From contig NZ_CP042263.1 of assembly GCF_007855645.1 (NCBI RefSeq), forward strand, positions 1-64,000: 64,000 nt of DNA. Reading direction: 5' to 3'. Position numbers and translations under genes: made by a program. Position 1 is the stretch's first letter; each line of letters begins with the position of its first letter. This document shows positions 15,284 to 23,563 of this stretch, piece by piece. The DNA is from Qingshengfaniella alkalisoli (GTDB lineage Bacteria; Pseudomonadota; Alphaproteobacteria; Rhodobacterales; Rhodobacteraceae). A model generated the notes under the pieces. The model was not told the origin of the DNA. It was given only the letters and a program-made list of their open reading frames with translations, and made no database searches.

Positions 15284-16209
15284 CAGTTCTGCCCTTTGAT
15301 CTGGCCGATCAGGTTTTTCAGCAGACCCGGCACATTGGCCATCCGGTTGTCGGTCTTGGAGTATTCGACCATCGAACCGGGGTAGAGTTTGACGTTCTCG
15401 ATCCCCGCCAGCTCCGACAGTGCGAACCAGTTGGTCGCGGCCCAGTGACCGGTGTTGCAGAAGGACACGACCGGCTCGCCATCCGTGATACCCAGGCTGT
15501 CTTTCAACTCGGTCACGTTGGCCACGCCGCCGATGTCATTGGAATTCTCGGCAAACCAGCTGGAATGTACCAGTTGCTCGGCTTCGGGCAAGGTGCCCGG
15601 GCGGCTGGCCGCGCCGTGCGATTTGCGGCCCTGATAGAAATCATCGGGGCGGGCATCGACCAGGACGGCGGCTTCGTCGCCATTGACGATATGGGCAACC
15701 TCGTCCGTGTCGGCTGTCCATTGATAGGAAAAGGTGATGTCCAGATCGGTGGGGTCGGGCGTGACGGCTTCGGTGCTGGTGGGCAGCCCGGCGGCGTCCC
15801 ATGCGCTCGCCCCGCCATTGAGGATCGCCAGATCGGTGAAGCCGGAGGACTTCAGCGTCCAGTAGACCCGCGCGGCAGCCCCGAAATCGGACTGATCCGA
15901 TCCCTGATGCACGACGACGACGGGCCGGTCGAGTGACAGGCCAAGCGTTTCGAAGGTGGTTTCCAACTGCTCTTCGGGGATGATCTGGCCGGGGTTGTCG
16001 GCAGGGCCGCGAAACAGCGCATAAGGCGCGGACACCGCACCGTCGATATGGCCGTCTGCATAGGCGTCTCCGCGGATATCCAGCACGACCGGCGCGTCAG
16101 CGGACAGCGCGTCGTTCAGCTCGGCGGGTGTTACCAGCGGTCCGAAATCGGCCTGAGCCATTCCGGCAAATCCGACAATCGCGGTGGCAGTCAAGGCAAT
16201 TTGTTTCAT
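15283..16209 (-). CDS. periplasmic sulfurtransferase (two rhodanese domains)
   Basis: A 308-aa thiosulfate sulfurtransferase-like protein with a signal peptide (MKQIALTATAIVGFAGMAQA, cleavage before Asp). It has two rhodanese domains. The N-terminal one (VVLDIRGDAYADGHIDGA) lacks a catalytic cysteine at its loop (VVVHQGSDQS). The C-terminal one has the active-site loop SFCNTGHWAATN with Cys, so only this domain should form a persulfide. The ATG at 16209 is preceded by GAGGAA; the frame stays open upstream but that part is not credible. It is the first gene of the operon with the YeeE transporter and likely processes thiosulfate or carries sulfane sulfur in the periplasm. Confidence 0.87.
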   Translation of the reverse strand: MKQIALTATAIVGFAGMAQADFGPLVTPAELNDALSADAPVVLDIRGDAYADGHIDGAVSAPYALFRGPADNPGQIIPEEQLETTFETLGLSLDRPVVVVHQGSDQSDFGAAARVYWTLKSSGFTDLAILNGGASAWDAAGLPTSTEAVTPDPTDLDITFSYQWTADTDEVAHIVNGDEAAVLVDARPDDFYQGRKSHGAASRPGTLPEAEQLVHSSWFAENSNDIGGVANVTELKDSLGITDGEPVVSFCNTGHWAATNWFALSELAGIENVKLYPGSMVEYSKTDNRMANVPGLLKNLIGQIKGQN

Positions 16210-16566
16210 GACGAATTTCCTCAGATGGTTTTGTGACCCATTTCTGCCGCATGCCGAGCCTTTGCAAGCGGCGTGAGGCGCACCCTGGCACACAGTTGGC
16301 CCAAAGGCGCGGGGCGCATGCGAACGGCGTTCCGGCCATGCTGACCAAGGCGAACCAATGTTTTGCCTATGGCGTGATTTAAGGGCGGCGGTCCTTATTT
16401 TCTTATCTGTCGGGTTGCCGGACAAGTATGCGGCGCCGTGTCCGGGCGGATATCACGCTGGAAATCCCACAATCCCGACACCACCGCTTGCGTGGTGAGG
16501 GTCTTTCAGCCACAACTATCAGTATGAGGGCGGTTCCAAAACCGTCATATCCGCGGATATGAAACA
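16210..16566. other. 357-bp divergent intergenic region before parA2
   Basis: This non-coding stretch separates the sulfurtransferase gene (minus) from parA2 (plus) and must contain both promoters. It holds a small stem CACCAC-N7-GTGGTG at 16479-16497 and ends in the class 2 palindrome at 16545-16562. I see no gene, iteron array or DnaA box in it. Promoter elements are not clear enough to call. Confidence 0.5.
16545..16562. promoter_or_regulatory. class 2 partition palindrome at the parA2 start (operator/centromere candidate)
   Basis: Perfect 18-bp palindrome TCATATCCGCGGATATGA ending 4 bp before the parA2 GTG start, so a bound protein would block translation initiation or transcription. Copies of its core occur at 5141, 18083 and 19883, with a degenerate copy at 44393. 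Confidence 0.65.
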
Positions 16567-17895
16567 GTGGCAGACGGGCAGTTCGATCAGTTCATCAGGA
16601 ATCTGACCCGCGTGATGGGGTCGGTGAATACGCGGCTCCAGCGGGATCTGACGATGCGCGAACGGGTTTCGCGCCGCTTCACTCTGTCCGAGGTCGCGGG
16701 CTTTATCGGGGTCGATACGGCAACGCTGCTGTGCTTGTCCCAGACGGACCCGGCCTTCCCCGATGGCGCGTTGGCCGGACGTGAGCGCAGCTTTTCTCCC
16801 GCCGAGATACTGCGCATCCGCGCGATCCTGTCGTCGCATGGCAACGCGGGGCAGCCATGCCTGTACTGGCGCGAACCGGGTGATCCGCTGCGGGTGGTGA
16901 CGTTCGGCGCGCAGAAGGGTGGCACCGGGAAAAGCCTGTCGGCGGCCCATTTCGCGCAGTATGTGAACCTGTTCTACGGGCTGCGCGTGGGCGTGATCGA
17001 TGCGGACCCGCAAGCCACGGCAAGCCTTTACTTCGCGGACAACGCCCTGCGCCTGTTCGATCCGCAAACGCCGACCATGGCGCGTTTCATGGGGATCGAC
17101 GACCCGACCGATCTGCGCCTGACTGAAACGCCCGCTGCCGATCTGAACGCGATCTGGGCGCCGACGCCCTGGTCGGGCATCCGGCTTATCCCCGGCGGGC
17201 CGGATATCCAGAACGGCGATATCAGTCTCTATTTCCTGTCGCGCGAAGGGCGGCATGTGTATCGCGTGCTCAAAGATGCCATTGCGCGCTGGGACGATGC
17301 TTATGGCCCACGCACCAGCCCCGCCGATCTGCGCGATGCAAGTGGTGCGTTCTTGCCCGACCGGTTTGATGCGGCGCTGACCGAAACCGTCGATCTGATC
17401 GTGATCGACCAGCAGCCCAGCCTGACGCTTGTGCAACTCAACGGGTTGATCGCCGCGGACAGCGTGGTGATCCCGCAGACGATGAAGGGCTTCGACCTGG
17501 CGACGCTGGCGACCTATGTGACGTCGATTTCCGAATACCTCGATTTCGTCATGACGTTCGAGCCAGACCTGAAAGTCGGGCGCGGCGCGCATGTGGTGCT
17601 GCCGACCATCGTGCAGGAACAGAACGACCGCGACACCGGGCAGATACTCGACCTGTGGCGCAAGGCCCCGCAGGATATTCTGCAGGTGTGGTATGCTCGA
17701 TCCGATGCCATCGCCAACGCCGCCGAGGAATACAAAAGTATCTATGAATACCTGCCGCCGCGTGCCAGACGGGCCTCCGCACGGTCCTTTATGGAAAACG
17801 CAAACTCTGTGAACGATGCCTTGTTGCGCAGGGTATGGCCCGAACTGCCGGGCAGAGGATTCGCGGAGACATTCATTGAGGATCACTGGAGTTAA
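16567..17895 (+). CDS. parA: ParA/RepA-like partition ATPase, module 2
   Basis: A 442-aa partition ATPase, a distant paralogue of the protein at 224-1528. The N-terminal helix-turn-helix region (FTLSEVAGFIGVDTATLLCL, about 38-57) is followed by Walker A QKGGTGKS (about 116-123) and VIDADPQAT (about 143-151). The Walker B region reads LIVIDQQPS, where most relatives have DxPP with cysteine or thiol-like residues; the catalytic effect is unknown. The only reasonable start is GTG at 16567, because an in-frame stop lies at 16525 and no ATG follows it. The ribosome binding site is weak and the class 2 palindrome abuts the start, suggesting tight autoregulation. parB2 follows after 4 bp. Confidence 0.88.
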   Translation: MADGQFDQFIRNLTRVMGSVNTRLQRDLTMRERVSRRFTLSEVAGFIGVDTATLLCLSQTDPAFPDGALAGRERSFSPAEILRIRAILSSHGNAGQPCLYWREPGDPLRVVTFGAQKGGTGKSLSAAHFAQYVNLFYGLRVGVIDADPQATASLYFADNALRLFDPQTPTMARFMGIDDPTDLRLTETPAADLNAIWAPTPWSGIRLIPGGPDIQNGDISLYFLSREGRHVYRVLKDAIARWDDAYGPRTSPADLRDASGAFLPDRFDAALTETVDLIVIDQQPSLTLVQLNGLIAADSVVIPQTMKGFDLATLATYVTSISEYLDFVMTFEPDLKVGRGAHVVLPTIVQEQNDRDTGQILDLWRKAPQDILQVWYARSDAIANAAEEYKSIYEYLPPRARRASARSFMENANSVNDALLRRVWPELPGRGFAETFIEDHWS

Positions 17896-17899
17896 GCTG

Positions 17900-18814
17900 A
17901 TGCCACGCAAACGCAAACTCGACGCCACGCTTCCGGCGGAAGACACCGGGCCGGGCACACCCGCGGCTGGCGGCATCGGCGGTTTCTGGGGCGGGTCGGC
18001 GACCAACTTGCTGCAAGCGCGGCTGCGCGAGGTTCAGAAATCGGTGTCGGACAGCATTCTGCATGGCGTGACGGCCATAAGTATATCCGCGGATAAAATC
18101 GACGATGAGGTGGGCACCGATCGGCTGCGCGCGTGGGAAAAGGACGACGCCTTCGAGGCGCTGGTGGCCGATATGCGCCGTCGCGGTCAACGTCAGCCTG
18201 TTCGCGTTCGGCCGACGCGGAAGGACTGGCAGCCGAATGCGCAGGAGCCTTTCGCCGGGGATGCGCGGTTCGTGCTACAGTCGGGCCGTCGCCGCTTGGC
18301 CGCTGCCAGGGCGCTGGGGCTTCCGGTGCTGGCGGTCATATCGACGGAAACGGGTGACGCGAAATTGGCCGATCTGGAAGAGCGCTTCCTTGAGAATACC
18401 ATGCGGCAGGATCTGTCGGGGTTCGAGGAATTGCTGTCCATCGGTTTGATTGCGCAGGGGCACACCGATCTGACGCAGGCGGAACTGGCAGAACGGCTGG
18501 GTGTGCCGCCGGGGGATGTGTCGCTTGGTCAATCCTGCGTCGAACTGCATGACCGGATCATCGAGACGGTAAATGTCGCCACGACCCCGAAGCGCAAATA
18601 TCGCGAACTGATCCCGCGATTGCGGGCCGACGCCAAATCCGGCGATGCCAAGCCGAAGTTGGCGCCCGCTGGAAAAGTGGTTGCGCTCGGCGATCTGAAG
18701 ATGGAAAGCAGGGCGCAACGAAACGGGTTGCAGATCAAGCTGTCGGGTCGCGCGCTGGCCGAGGACGAGGTGGACCGGATCACGAAGGCCATCGCCGAGA
18801 TCGTCGGAAAGTAG
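17900..18814 (+). CDS. parB: ParB/RepB-like partition protein, module 2
   Basis: A 304-aa ParB-family protein. The ParB/Srx domain shows RRRGQRQPVRVRPT, the nucleotide motif VLQSGRRRLAAARAL and ENTMRQDLSGFEELL, followed by a helix-turn-helix (LTQAELAERLGVPPGDVSLGQS). I start it at 17900 (MPRKRKLD), 4 bp after the parA2 stop; the open frame runs further upstream inside parA2. It should recognise the ATATCCGCGGATAT family, one copy of which lies in this gene at 18083-18094. It differs strongly from the ParB of module 1, so the two modules are probably of separate origin and not a recent duplication. Confidence 0.9.
   Translation: MPRKRKLDATLPAEDTGPGTPAAGGIGGFWGGSATNLLQARLREVQKSVSDSILHGVTAISISADKIDDEVGTDRLRAWEKDDAFEALVADMRRRGQRQPVRVRPTRKDWQPNAQEPFAGDARFVLQSGRRRLAAARALGLPVLAVISTETGDAKLADLEERFLENTMRQDLSGFEELLSIGLIAQGHTDLTQAELAERLGVPPGDVSLGQSCVELHDRIIETVNVATTPKRKYRELIPRLRADAKSGDAKPKLAPAGKVVALGDLKMESRAQRNGLQIKLSGRALAEDEVDRITKAIAEIVGK
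18083..18094. repeat. class 2 partition palindrome inside parB2
   Basis: Perfect 12-bp palindrome TATCCGCGGATA inside parB2, matching the core of the site in front of parA2. Confidence 0.6.
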
Positions 18815-18939
18815 TTTCTTTGCGATCTTAAAAAGCAACGGGAATACAAAGCAATGGCAGCCTGTCGCGCTGTGGTGCCGGATTTCGCGCGCTAGCCGGA
18901 CGCTGATCGCCACCCCTTTGAATAGACGGATTCTGACCG

Positions 18940-20790
18940 ATGTCCATGGATGAACTGAACGCAGCGCAGGAACGCAAAACCAGGCAGCAACTGGTGCAGG
19001 TCGCGCTTGGCCGGCAGGTGGCGGACCGGCTGGTGCGGGTGGCGCGTGTCTTCGATAGCCAGACCCGTAGCTGGATCGAGGATGCCGAGATCGTTTGCCA
19101 TGCGGGGCGGGTTGCGTTTGTCGGGCCGCGCGGCAGCTACACGGGCGATGCGGCGGATGTCGTAGACCGGACGCATCTGGCGGCGGTGCCGGGTCTGGGC
19201 GAGATACACAAGCATATCGAAAGCTCGCATCTGACACCCGAATGGGAAGCGGCGCTGGTCGTGCCGCGCGGCAACACGTGGACCTGCGAGGCCAGCCATG
19301 AATTTTCCAATGTCGTGCCGGACCGCACGATGGATTTCTGGTTGGCGCCGCGCCGCGCGGGGTCGCCGCTGAAAATTTTCCCGCTGCCTGGGTCCGCTGT
19401 GCCACCGACGGCCTGGGAACATGGCGCGCATCTGGATGGGACGGATCAGAGCCGATTCCTGAAACAGTCGCTTTGGGCTGCCGGGCTGGATGAGGTCATG
19501 GACTGGCCCGCCGTGCGCGACGCCGACAATCCCGCGCATGACCGGCTGTGGTCGATGATCGAGGCCACATGGGATGCGCGCGCGGTGGTCGAAGGTCACG
19601 CGGCGGGCATCCGCGGTCTGCCGAACATCAACGCCTTCGCGGCGTCGGGAATTTCATCCGATCACGAGGCATGGACCGCCGAAGAAGCCTGGGACAAGCT
19701 GCGACGCGGCCTGTTCGTGGAAATCCGGATCCATACGCTGCCTGAAATCATCGGCGGTTTGCTGGAACGGGGTTTGCAGGATTGGTCCCAACTGGCGCTG
19801 ACCACTGATGACCGCAGCGCATCCGACACGCTTGCCTTGGGCGCCACGGATCACAATGTCCGCTTGGCGATAGAGGCCGGTTTATCCGCGGATATGGCGA
19901 TTCAGATGGTCACGATCAATCCCGCGCGGCATATGCGGCTGACGCCTTGGGTGGGGACCATCGCGCCGGGGCGATTTGCGGATTTCGTGCTGCTGTCGGA
20001 TCTGGATCGCTTCGACATCGCCGAGGTTTGGGCAGATGGGCAGCAGGTGTCGCGGGGCAAGACCTATCTGCCCGAGGTGCCCGAGATCAACTGGCCGGAA
20101 TGGGCCACGCAAACGGTGAATGTCGGGCGTGCGCTTGTGGCGGATGATTTTCGGGTCGAGGCCGCGCCGGATCGCGACACGATGAACGCGGCGGTCCTGC
20201 GTCCCTTCCACTGGACGGATGACTTCCTGACCGAAGACCTGCCCGTCATGGACGGTGCTGTGCAGCGGGACGCAGCGAACAACATCACCAAATTCGCGAT
20301 AGTGGATCGCTATTCCGGCACGGGCGCAGTGTCGAAGATGTTCTGGAAGGGCTGCGGGCCGCGCGATGCGGATACGGCGCTTGCCTGTTCCATGGCACAT
20401 GACAAGCACAATGTATGGTGCGTGGGGTCATCCGATCAGGCCATGGCGGATTGCGTGAATGCACTGGCCGAGATGGGCGGCGGCTGGGTATTGATCTACC
20501 GCGGCAAGGTCACGGCACGTGTGCGATATGAAATCGCCGGGTTGATGACTTGCCGGTCTGCCGCTGAATTGCACGCCGACATGCAAGCGCTTTACGAGGC
20601 GGGCGCACAGGTGGACTGGATGTACGAGCCGTCTTTCCATCCCAAATGGCTGCCCGGTTTCCCTGAAAAGCTGGCCTTTGCAACGCTGACCTGTTCGCCC
20701 TGGCGATGGAATCTCGTCGCGCCCAGTGATCACGCGCCGCAGGGGCTGGTGCAGGTCGGCACAGGAGAAACTCACCCGGTGGTTTTCTGA
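18940..20790 (+). CDS. adenine deaminase-like amidohydrolase
   Basis: A 616-aa protein of the adenine deaminase (Ade) family, which hydrolyses adenine to hypoxanthine and ammonia in purine salvage. Family motifs are recognisable: the metal-binding HKHIESSHLTPE, SHEFSNV (usually PHEIANV), VEGHAAGIRG, SGISSDHEA and TTDDRSASDT. The second half resembles the C-terminal beta-sandwich of Ade. Several deviations (LGEIHKH in place of FIDAHVH, Ser before HE) suggest a divergent subfamily that may act on a related purine. A class 2 palindrome lies inside the gene at 19883. It converges with, and overlaps by 19 bp, a phosphoribosyltransferase gene, which supports a purine salvage role. Confidence 0.75.
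   Translation: MSMDELNAAQERKTRQQLVQVALGRQVADRLVRVARVFDSQTRSWIEDAEIVCHAGRVAFVGPRGSYTGDAADVVDRTHLAAVPGLGEIHKHIESSHLTPEWEAALVVPRGNTWTCEASHEFSNVVPDRTMDFWLAPRRAGSPLKIFPLPGSAVPPTAWEHGAHLDGTDQSRFLKQSLWAAGLDEVMDWPAVRDADNPAHDRLWSMIEATWDARAVVEGHAAGIRGLPNINAFAASGISSDHEAWTAEEAWDKLRRGLFVEIRIHTLPEIIGGLLERGLQDWSQLALTTDDRSASDTLALGATDHNVRLAIEAGLSADMAIQMVTINPARHMRLTPWVGTIAPGRFADFVLLSDLDRFDIAEVWADGQQVSRGKTYLPEVPEINWPEWATQTVNVGRALVADDFRVEAAPDRDTMNAAVLRPFHWTDDFLTEDLPVMDGAVQRDAANNITKFAIVDRYSGTGAVSKMFWKGCGPRDADTALACSMAHDKHNVWCVGSSDQAMADCVNALAEMGGGWVLIYRGKVTARVRYEIAGLMTCRSAAELHADMQALYEAGAQVDWMYEPSFHPKWLPGFPEKLAFATLTCSPWRWNLVAPSDHAPQGLVQVGTGETHPVVF
19883..19894. repeat. class 2 partition palindrome inside the adenine deaminase-like gene
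   Basis: Perfect 12-bp palindrome TATCCGCGGATA, encoded through Ser-Ala-Asp codons as in metE. It is the nearest downstream copy to parB2, 1.8 kb from the copy inside that gene. Confidence 0.5.
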
Positions 20791-21458
20791 TCCTCGGCTT
20801 CGGTCCAGCTTTTGCCCGAGCGCTGCAACAGCGGCGTTGCGATGGCGGATACTGTTGGGATATTGCCTACTACATTCTCCCAGCGACGGCTTTGAAGCAT
20901 GGCGCAGCCGATAGCGACAGGGCGCAGATTGATCTTGCCCAGCAGCGCCAGAACCGACGCGATGGATTTGCCGGAACTCAGCACGTCATCGACCACGGCC
21001 ACGCGCGTGCCGTCCAGCAGCGACATCATGCGCGGATCGATGTAAAGCGTCTTGGCCTGGTCGGGTGAGGTGATCGATCCCAAAGGCTGCGACAAGTCGG
21101 GGTCGTACCAGAACTTGCGCGAGGTGCTGAGCGGCACAATTCGCGTGTGCCCCAGCCTGCGCGCAACCGCCTCTGCCAGAGGCAGGCCGAGCGTGGGCAC
21201 GCCGATCACCACTTGCGGATCATGGGCATATAACTGGTCCGCGACGAAATCGGCCAGTGTGTCGAGCACTTCGAAACTGGCTTGGTTCAGGATGAGCGAC
21301 GCGACGCCCTTGTTCTGACCGCCGGGCAAAGTGCGGATGGGCAGCAGAAGGCGGCGGTCGTCCGGCAGGCTGGCGGCGAAGCTGCTTGTGTTCAGGATGC
21401 CGGTTTCCAGACTGTCCGGATAGACATGCTGCCAGTAGTCCTGCGGTGATATTTCCAT
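20772..21458 (-). CDS. phosphoribosyltransferase-domain protein
   Basis: A 228-aa cytoplasmic type I phosphoribosyltransferase. The PRPP-binding loop is VAVVDDVLSSGKSI and the PPi loop is probably VIGVPTLGLPLAEAVARRLG, so it would join PRPP to a nucleobase. The start at 21458 (MEISPQDY) is the most downstream good ATG; the frame is open far upstream but crosses the divergent M20 gene. The base specificity cannot be read from the sequence; placed against an adenine deaminase-like gene and close to a nucleoside hydrolase, it is probably a purine. The N-terminal ~50 residues are not typical of hypoxanthine or adenine phosphoribosyltransferases. Confidence 0.78.
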   Translation of the reverse strand: MEISPQDYWQHVYPDSLETGILNTSSFAASLPDDRRLLLPIRTLPGGQNKGVASLILNQASFEVLDTLADFVADQLYAHDPQVVIGVPTLGLPLAEAVARRLGHTRIVPLSTSRKFWYDPDLSQPLGSITSPDQAKTLYIDPRMMSLLDGTRVAVVDDVLSSGKSIASVLALLGKINLRPVAIGCAMLQSRRWENVVGNIPTVSAIATPLLQRSGKSWTEAEDQKTTG

Positions 21459-21526
21459 GGATATGCCCTTGTCAGTCTTTGTCGCGGCACAATAGGAACG
21501 GGGCGACACAGCGCAAGGGGCGAGCG

Positions 21527-22687
21527 ATGCAAAGCGACATTCTGAATGACCTGGTTTCACTGCGGCGCGATTTGCACGCACATCCCGAGCTTGGGTTCGA
21601 GGAAACACGCACAAGCACCATCGTGGCCGAACGTTTGGAAGCGGCGGGCATCGAAGTGCATCGCGGGCTTGGCAAGACGGGCGTCGTGGGCACGTTGCGG
21701 CTGGGGTCGGGCAATCGGGCCATCGGGCTGCGCGCCGATATGGATGCGCTGGCAATGCCGGAGATCGGTAACCCGCCGTGGAAATCGACGGTGGAAAATC
21801 GCATGCATGCCTGCGGCCATGACGGGCACACGACGCTGTTGCTGGGCGCGGCGGAGCAACTGGCGCGTGAAGGCGGCTTTGACGGGACGGTGCATTTCAT
21901 TTTCCAGCCCGCCGAGGAAGGCCGCGGTGGCGCGCGCGCGATGATGGCGGATGGCTTCTTTAATCGCTTCCCGGTCGATGCCGTTTACGGGCTGCACAAC
22001 ATGCCGGGGTTGGCGGTGGATCAGATCGCGGTGGTCGAAGGGCCGCAGCTTGCGTCGTCCGACAGTTGGACGGCGACCTTCAAGGGCGTGGGCACACACG
22101 GGGCCAAGCCGCATCTGGGCAAAGACGCAGTGACCTGTGCTGCGCATTTCCTGTCCATTTTGCACAATGTAGTCGCAAGGGAAGTAGATCCCTTGCAACC
22201 TGCCGTTGTCAGCGCCTGCGCGCTGTCGGCCGGCGATTTTGACGCGCTGAACGTGATCCCCGACGAGGTGAAAATCGGCGGCACGGCGCGGGCCTACACC
22301 CCCGAAGTGCGCGATCAGCTTGAAGCGGCGATTGGCCGGCTGGCCCATGGTGCGGCGGCGAGTTTCGGGATCGACTGCGACTACACGTTCATCCGGCGCA
22401 TCCCACCGGTGGTGAACGCGAAAGACCCGACCGGGATTTCACGGCAGGCGGCGGCGCGTGCGGGCGATGTGCTGACCGAGTTTCCCCCATCCACGGCGGG
22501 CGATGATTTCGCCGATTTCTCGCAAGAGGTGCCGGGCTGCTATGTGTGGCTGGGCAATGGCCCCGCGCAGGACGGGGCACTGCATCACAACACGCGATAT
22601 GACTTCAACGATGACGCGATCCCGACCGGCGTGCGGTATTGGGTGGAACTGGTCCGCGCGGCGCTACCCCAACGCGCGGGCGAGTAG
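21527..22687 (+). CDS. M20 family amidohydrolase (hippurate hydrolase-like)
   Basis: A 386-aa metal-dependent amidohydrolase of the M20D/IAA-amino acid hydrolase type, which removes acyl groups from N-acyl amino acids. Visible motifs are HPELGFEE, the metal-site sequence HACGHDGHTTLLLG, FQPAEEGRGGARAM and GLHNMPG, followed by the dimerisation lid domain and SSDSWTATFKGVGTHGAKP. The ATG at 21527 follows AGGGG. It is divergent from the phosphoribosyltransferase and overlaps the convergent nucleoside hydrolase tail by 24 bp. The physiological substrate is unknown. Its position inside a purine block may be incidental. Confidence 0.87.
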   Translation: MQSDILNDLVSLRRDLHAHPELGFEETRTSTIVAERLEAAGIEVHRGLGKTGVVGTLRLGSGNRAIGLRADMDALAMPEIGNPPWKSTVENRMHACGHDGHTTLLLGAAEQLAREGGFDGTVHFIFQPAEEGRGGARAMMADGFFNRFPVDAVYGLHNMPGLAVDQIAVVEGPQLASSDSWTATFKGVGTHGAKPHLGKDAVTCAAHFLSILHNVVAREVDPLQPAVVSACALSAGDFDALNVIPDEVKIGGTARAYTPEVRDQLEAAIGRLAHGAAASFGIDCDYTFIRRIPPVVNAKDPTGISRQAAARAGDVLTEFPPSTAGDDFADFSQEVPGCYVWLGNGPAQDGALHHNTRYDFNDDAIPTGVRYWVELVRAALPQRAGE

Positions 22688-23563
22688 GTCCAGCGCGACA
22701 GGGGCGTCGACCGTCATCGTGACGTCGATGGGATGGCTGTCCGCACGCGTCAGGGCGCCACGGTCGGCCTCATCCGTGTTGACCGAAAGCCCTGTGCGTT
22801 CGCATCCGAACAAATCGGGACGCAGCGCGAAGACCGGCACACAGGGGTCGTGCAGCGGGCGGCTTTCACCACCGGTTGTGCTGGCGAAATAGGCTTCGAT
22901 CAGCGCGCGGGCGGTACTGGCCTTGGGTGTGCCAAGTGCGGCGAGACGGTCCAGATAGGCGCGGTCCGCGCGCACCTGACGTGTGACATCCAGCGGGATC
23001 AGGGTGATGGGCAACCCCGATTGCAGGACGATTTCGGCGGCTTCGGGGTCATTGGCAATATTGAACTCGGCGCGCGGCCCGACATTGCCCGGCTCGTCAA
23101 TCGCGCCGCCCATGGCGATCAGGCGACCGATGCGGCGGGCGGCGTCCGGATCGGTCTGGATCAGCCGTGCGATGTTGGTCAGCGGGCCAAGTGCGAGGAT
23201 ATCCAGAGTTCTTTCCTGCGCAGCATTCAGAGCCGCAGCGAGATAGGTGACCGCATCGCCGTCTTGCGCCGCGCTTTGCGGATCAGGGAAGGTCACGCCG
23301 CCCAGCCCGTCCGTGCCGTGGATTTTCTCTTCGCTGATACCGGGACGGGTCAAGGGCTTGTCTGCACCCGGATAGACGGCAATATCCGAGCGGTCCGCCA
23401 GCGCGAGGATGCGCAGTGCATTCCGGGTCGTGTTGGACAGGCCGATATTTCCGGCAACCGTGGTGATACCCCGCACCGTCAGACCCTTGACCGACAGGGC
23501 AAAAAGAATCGCGATGGCGTCGTCTATGCCGGGGTCGGTGTCGATGATGACGTTGCGGGTCAT
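22664..23563 (-). CDS. inosine-uridine preferring nucleoside hydrolase family protein
   Basis: A 299-aa nucleoside N-ribohydrolase that cleaves a nucleoside to ribose and free base. The N-terminal calcium-site signature DTDPGIDDAIAILFAL is intact, followed by GNIGLSNTTRNAL, the HGTDGLGG segment and EFNIANDPEAAEIVL. Start and upstream stop overlap by four bases (ATGA), so it is the last gene of the operon starting with the PotD-like binding protein at 28635. Together with the deaminase before it, it would release bases or ribose from an imported nucleoside or thio-nucleoside. Confidence 0.9.
   Translation of the reverse strand: MTRNVIIDTDPGIDDAIAILFALSVKGLTVRGITTVAGNIGLSNTTRNALRILALADRSDIAVYPGADKPLTRPGISEEKIHGTDGLGGVTFPDPQSAAQDGDAVTYLAAALNAAQERTLDILALGPLTNIARLIQTDPDAARRIGRLIAMGGAIDEPGNVGPRAEFNIANDPEAAEIVLQSGLPITLIPLDVTRQVRADRAYLDRLAALGTPKASTARALIEAYFASTTGGESRPLHDPCVPVFALRPDLFGCERTGLSVNTDEADRGALTRADSHPIDVTMTVDAPVALDLLARALG

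Noticed and set aside
16066-16079. GTCTCCGCGGATAT in the rhodanese gene as a class 2 site
   Set aside because: Two mismatches break the left arm; it fits ordinary coding sequence and is too weak to list.
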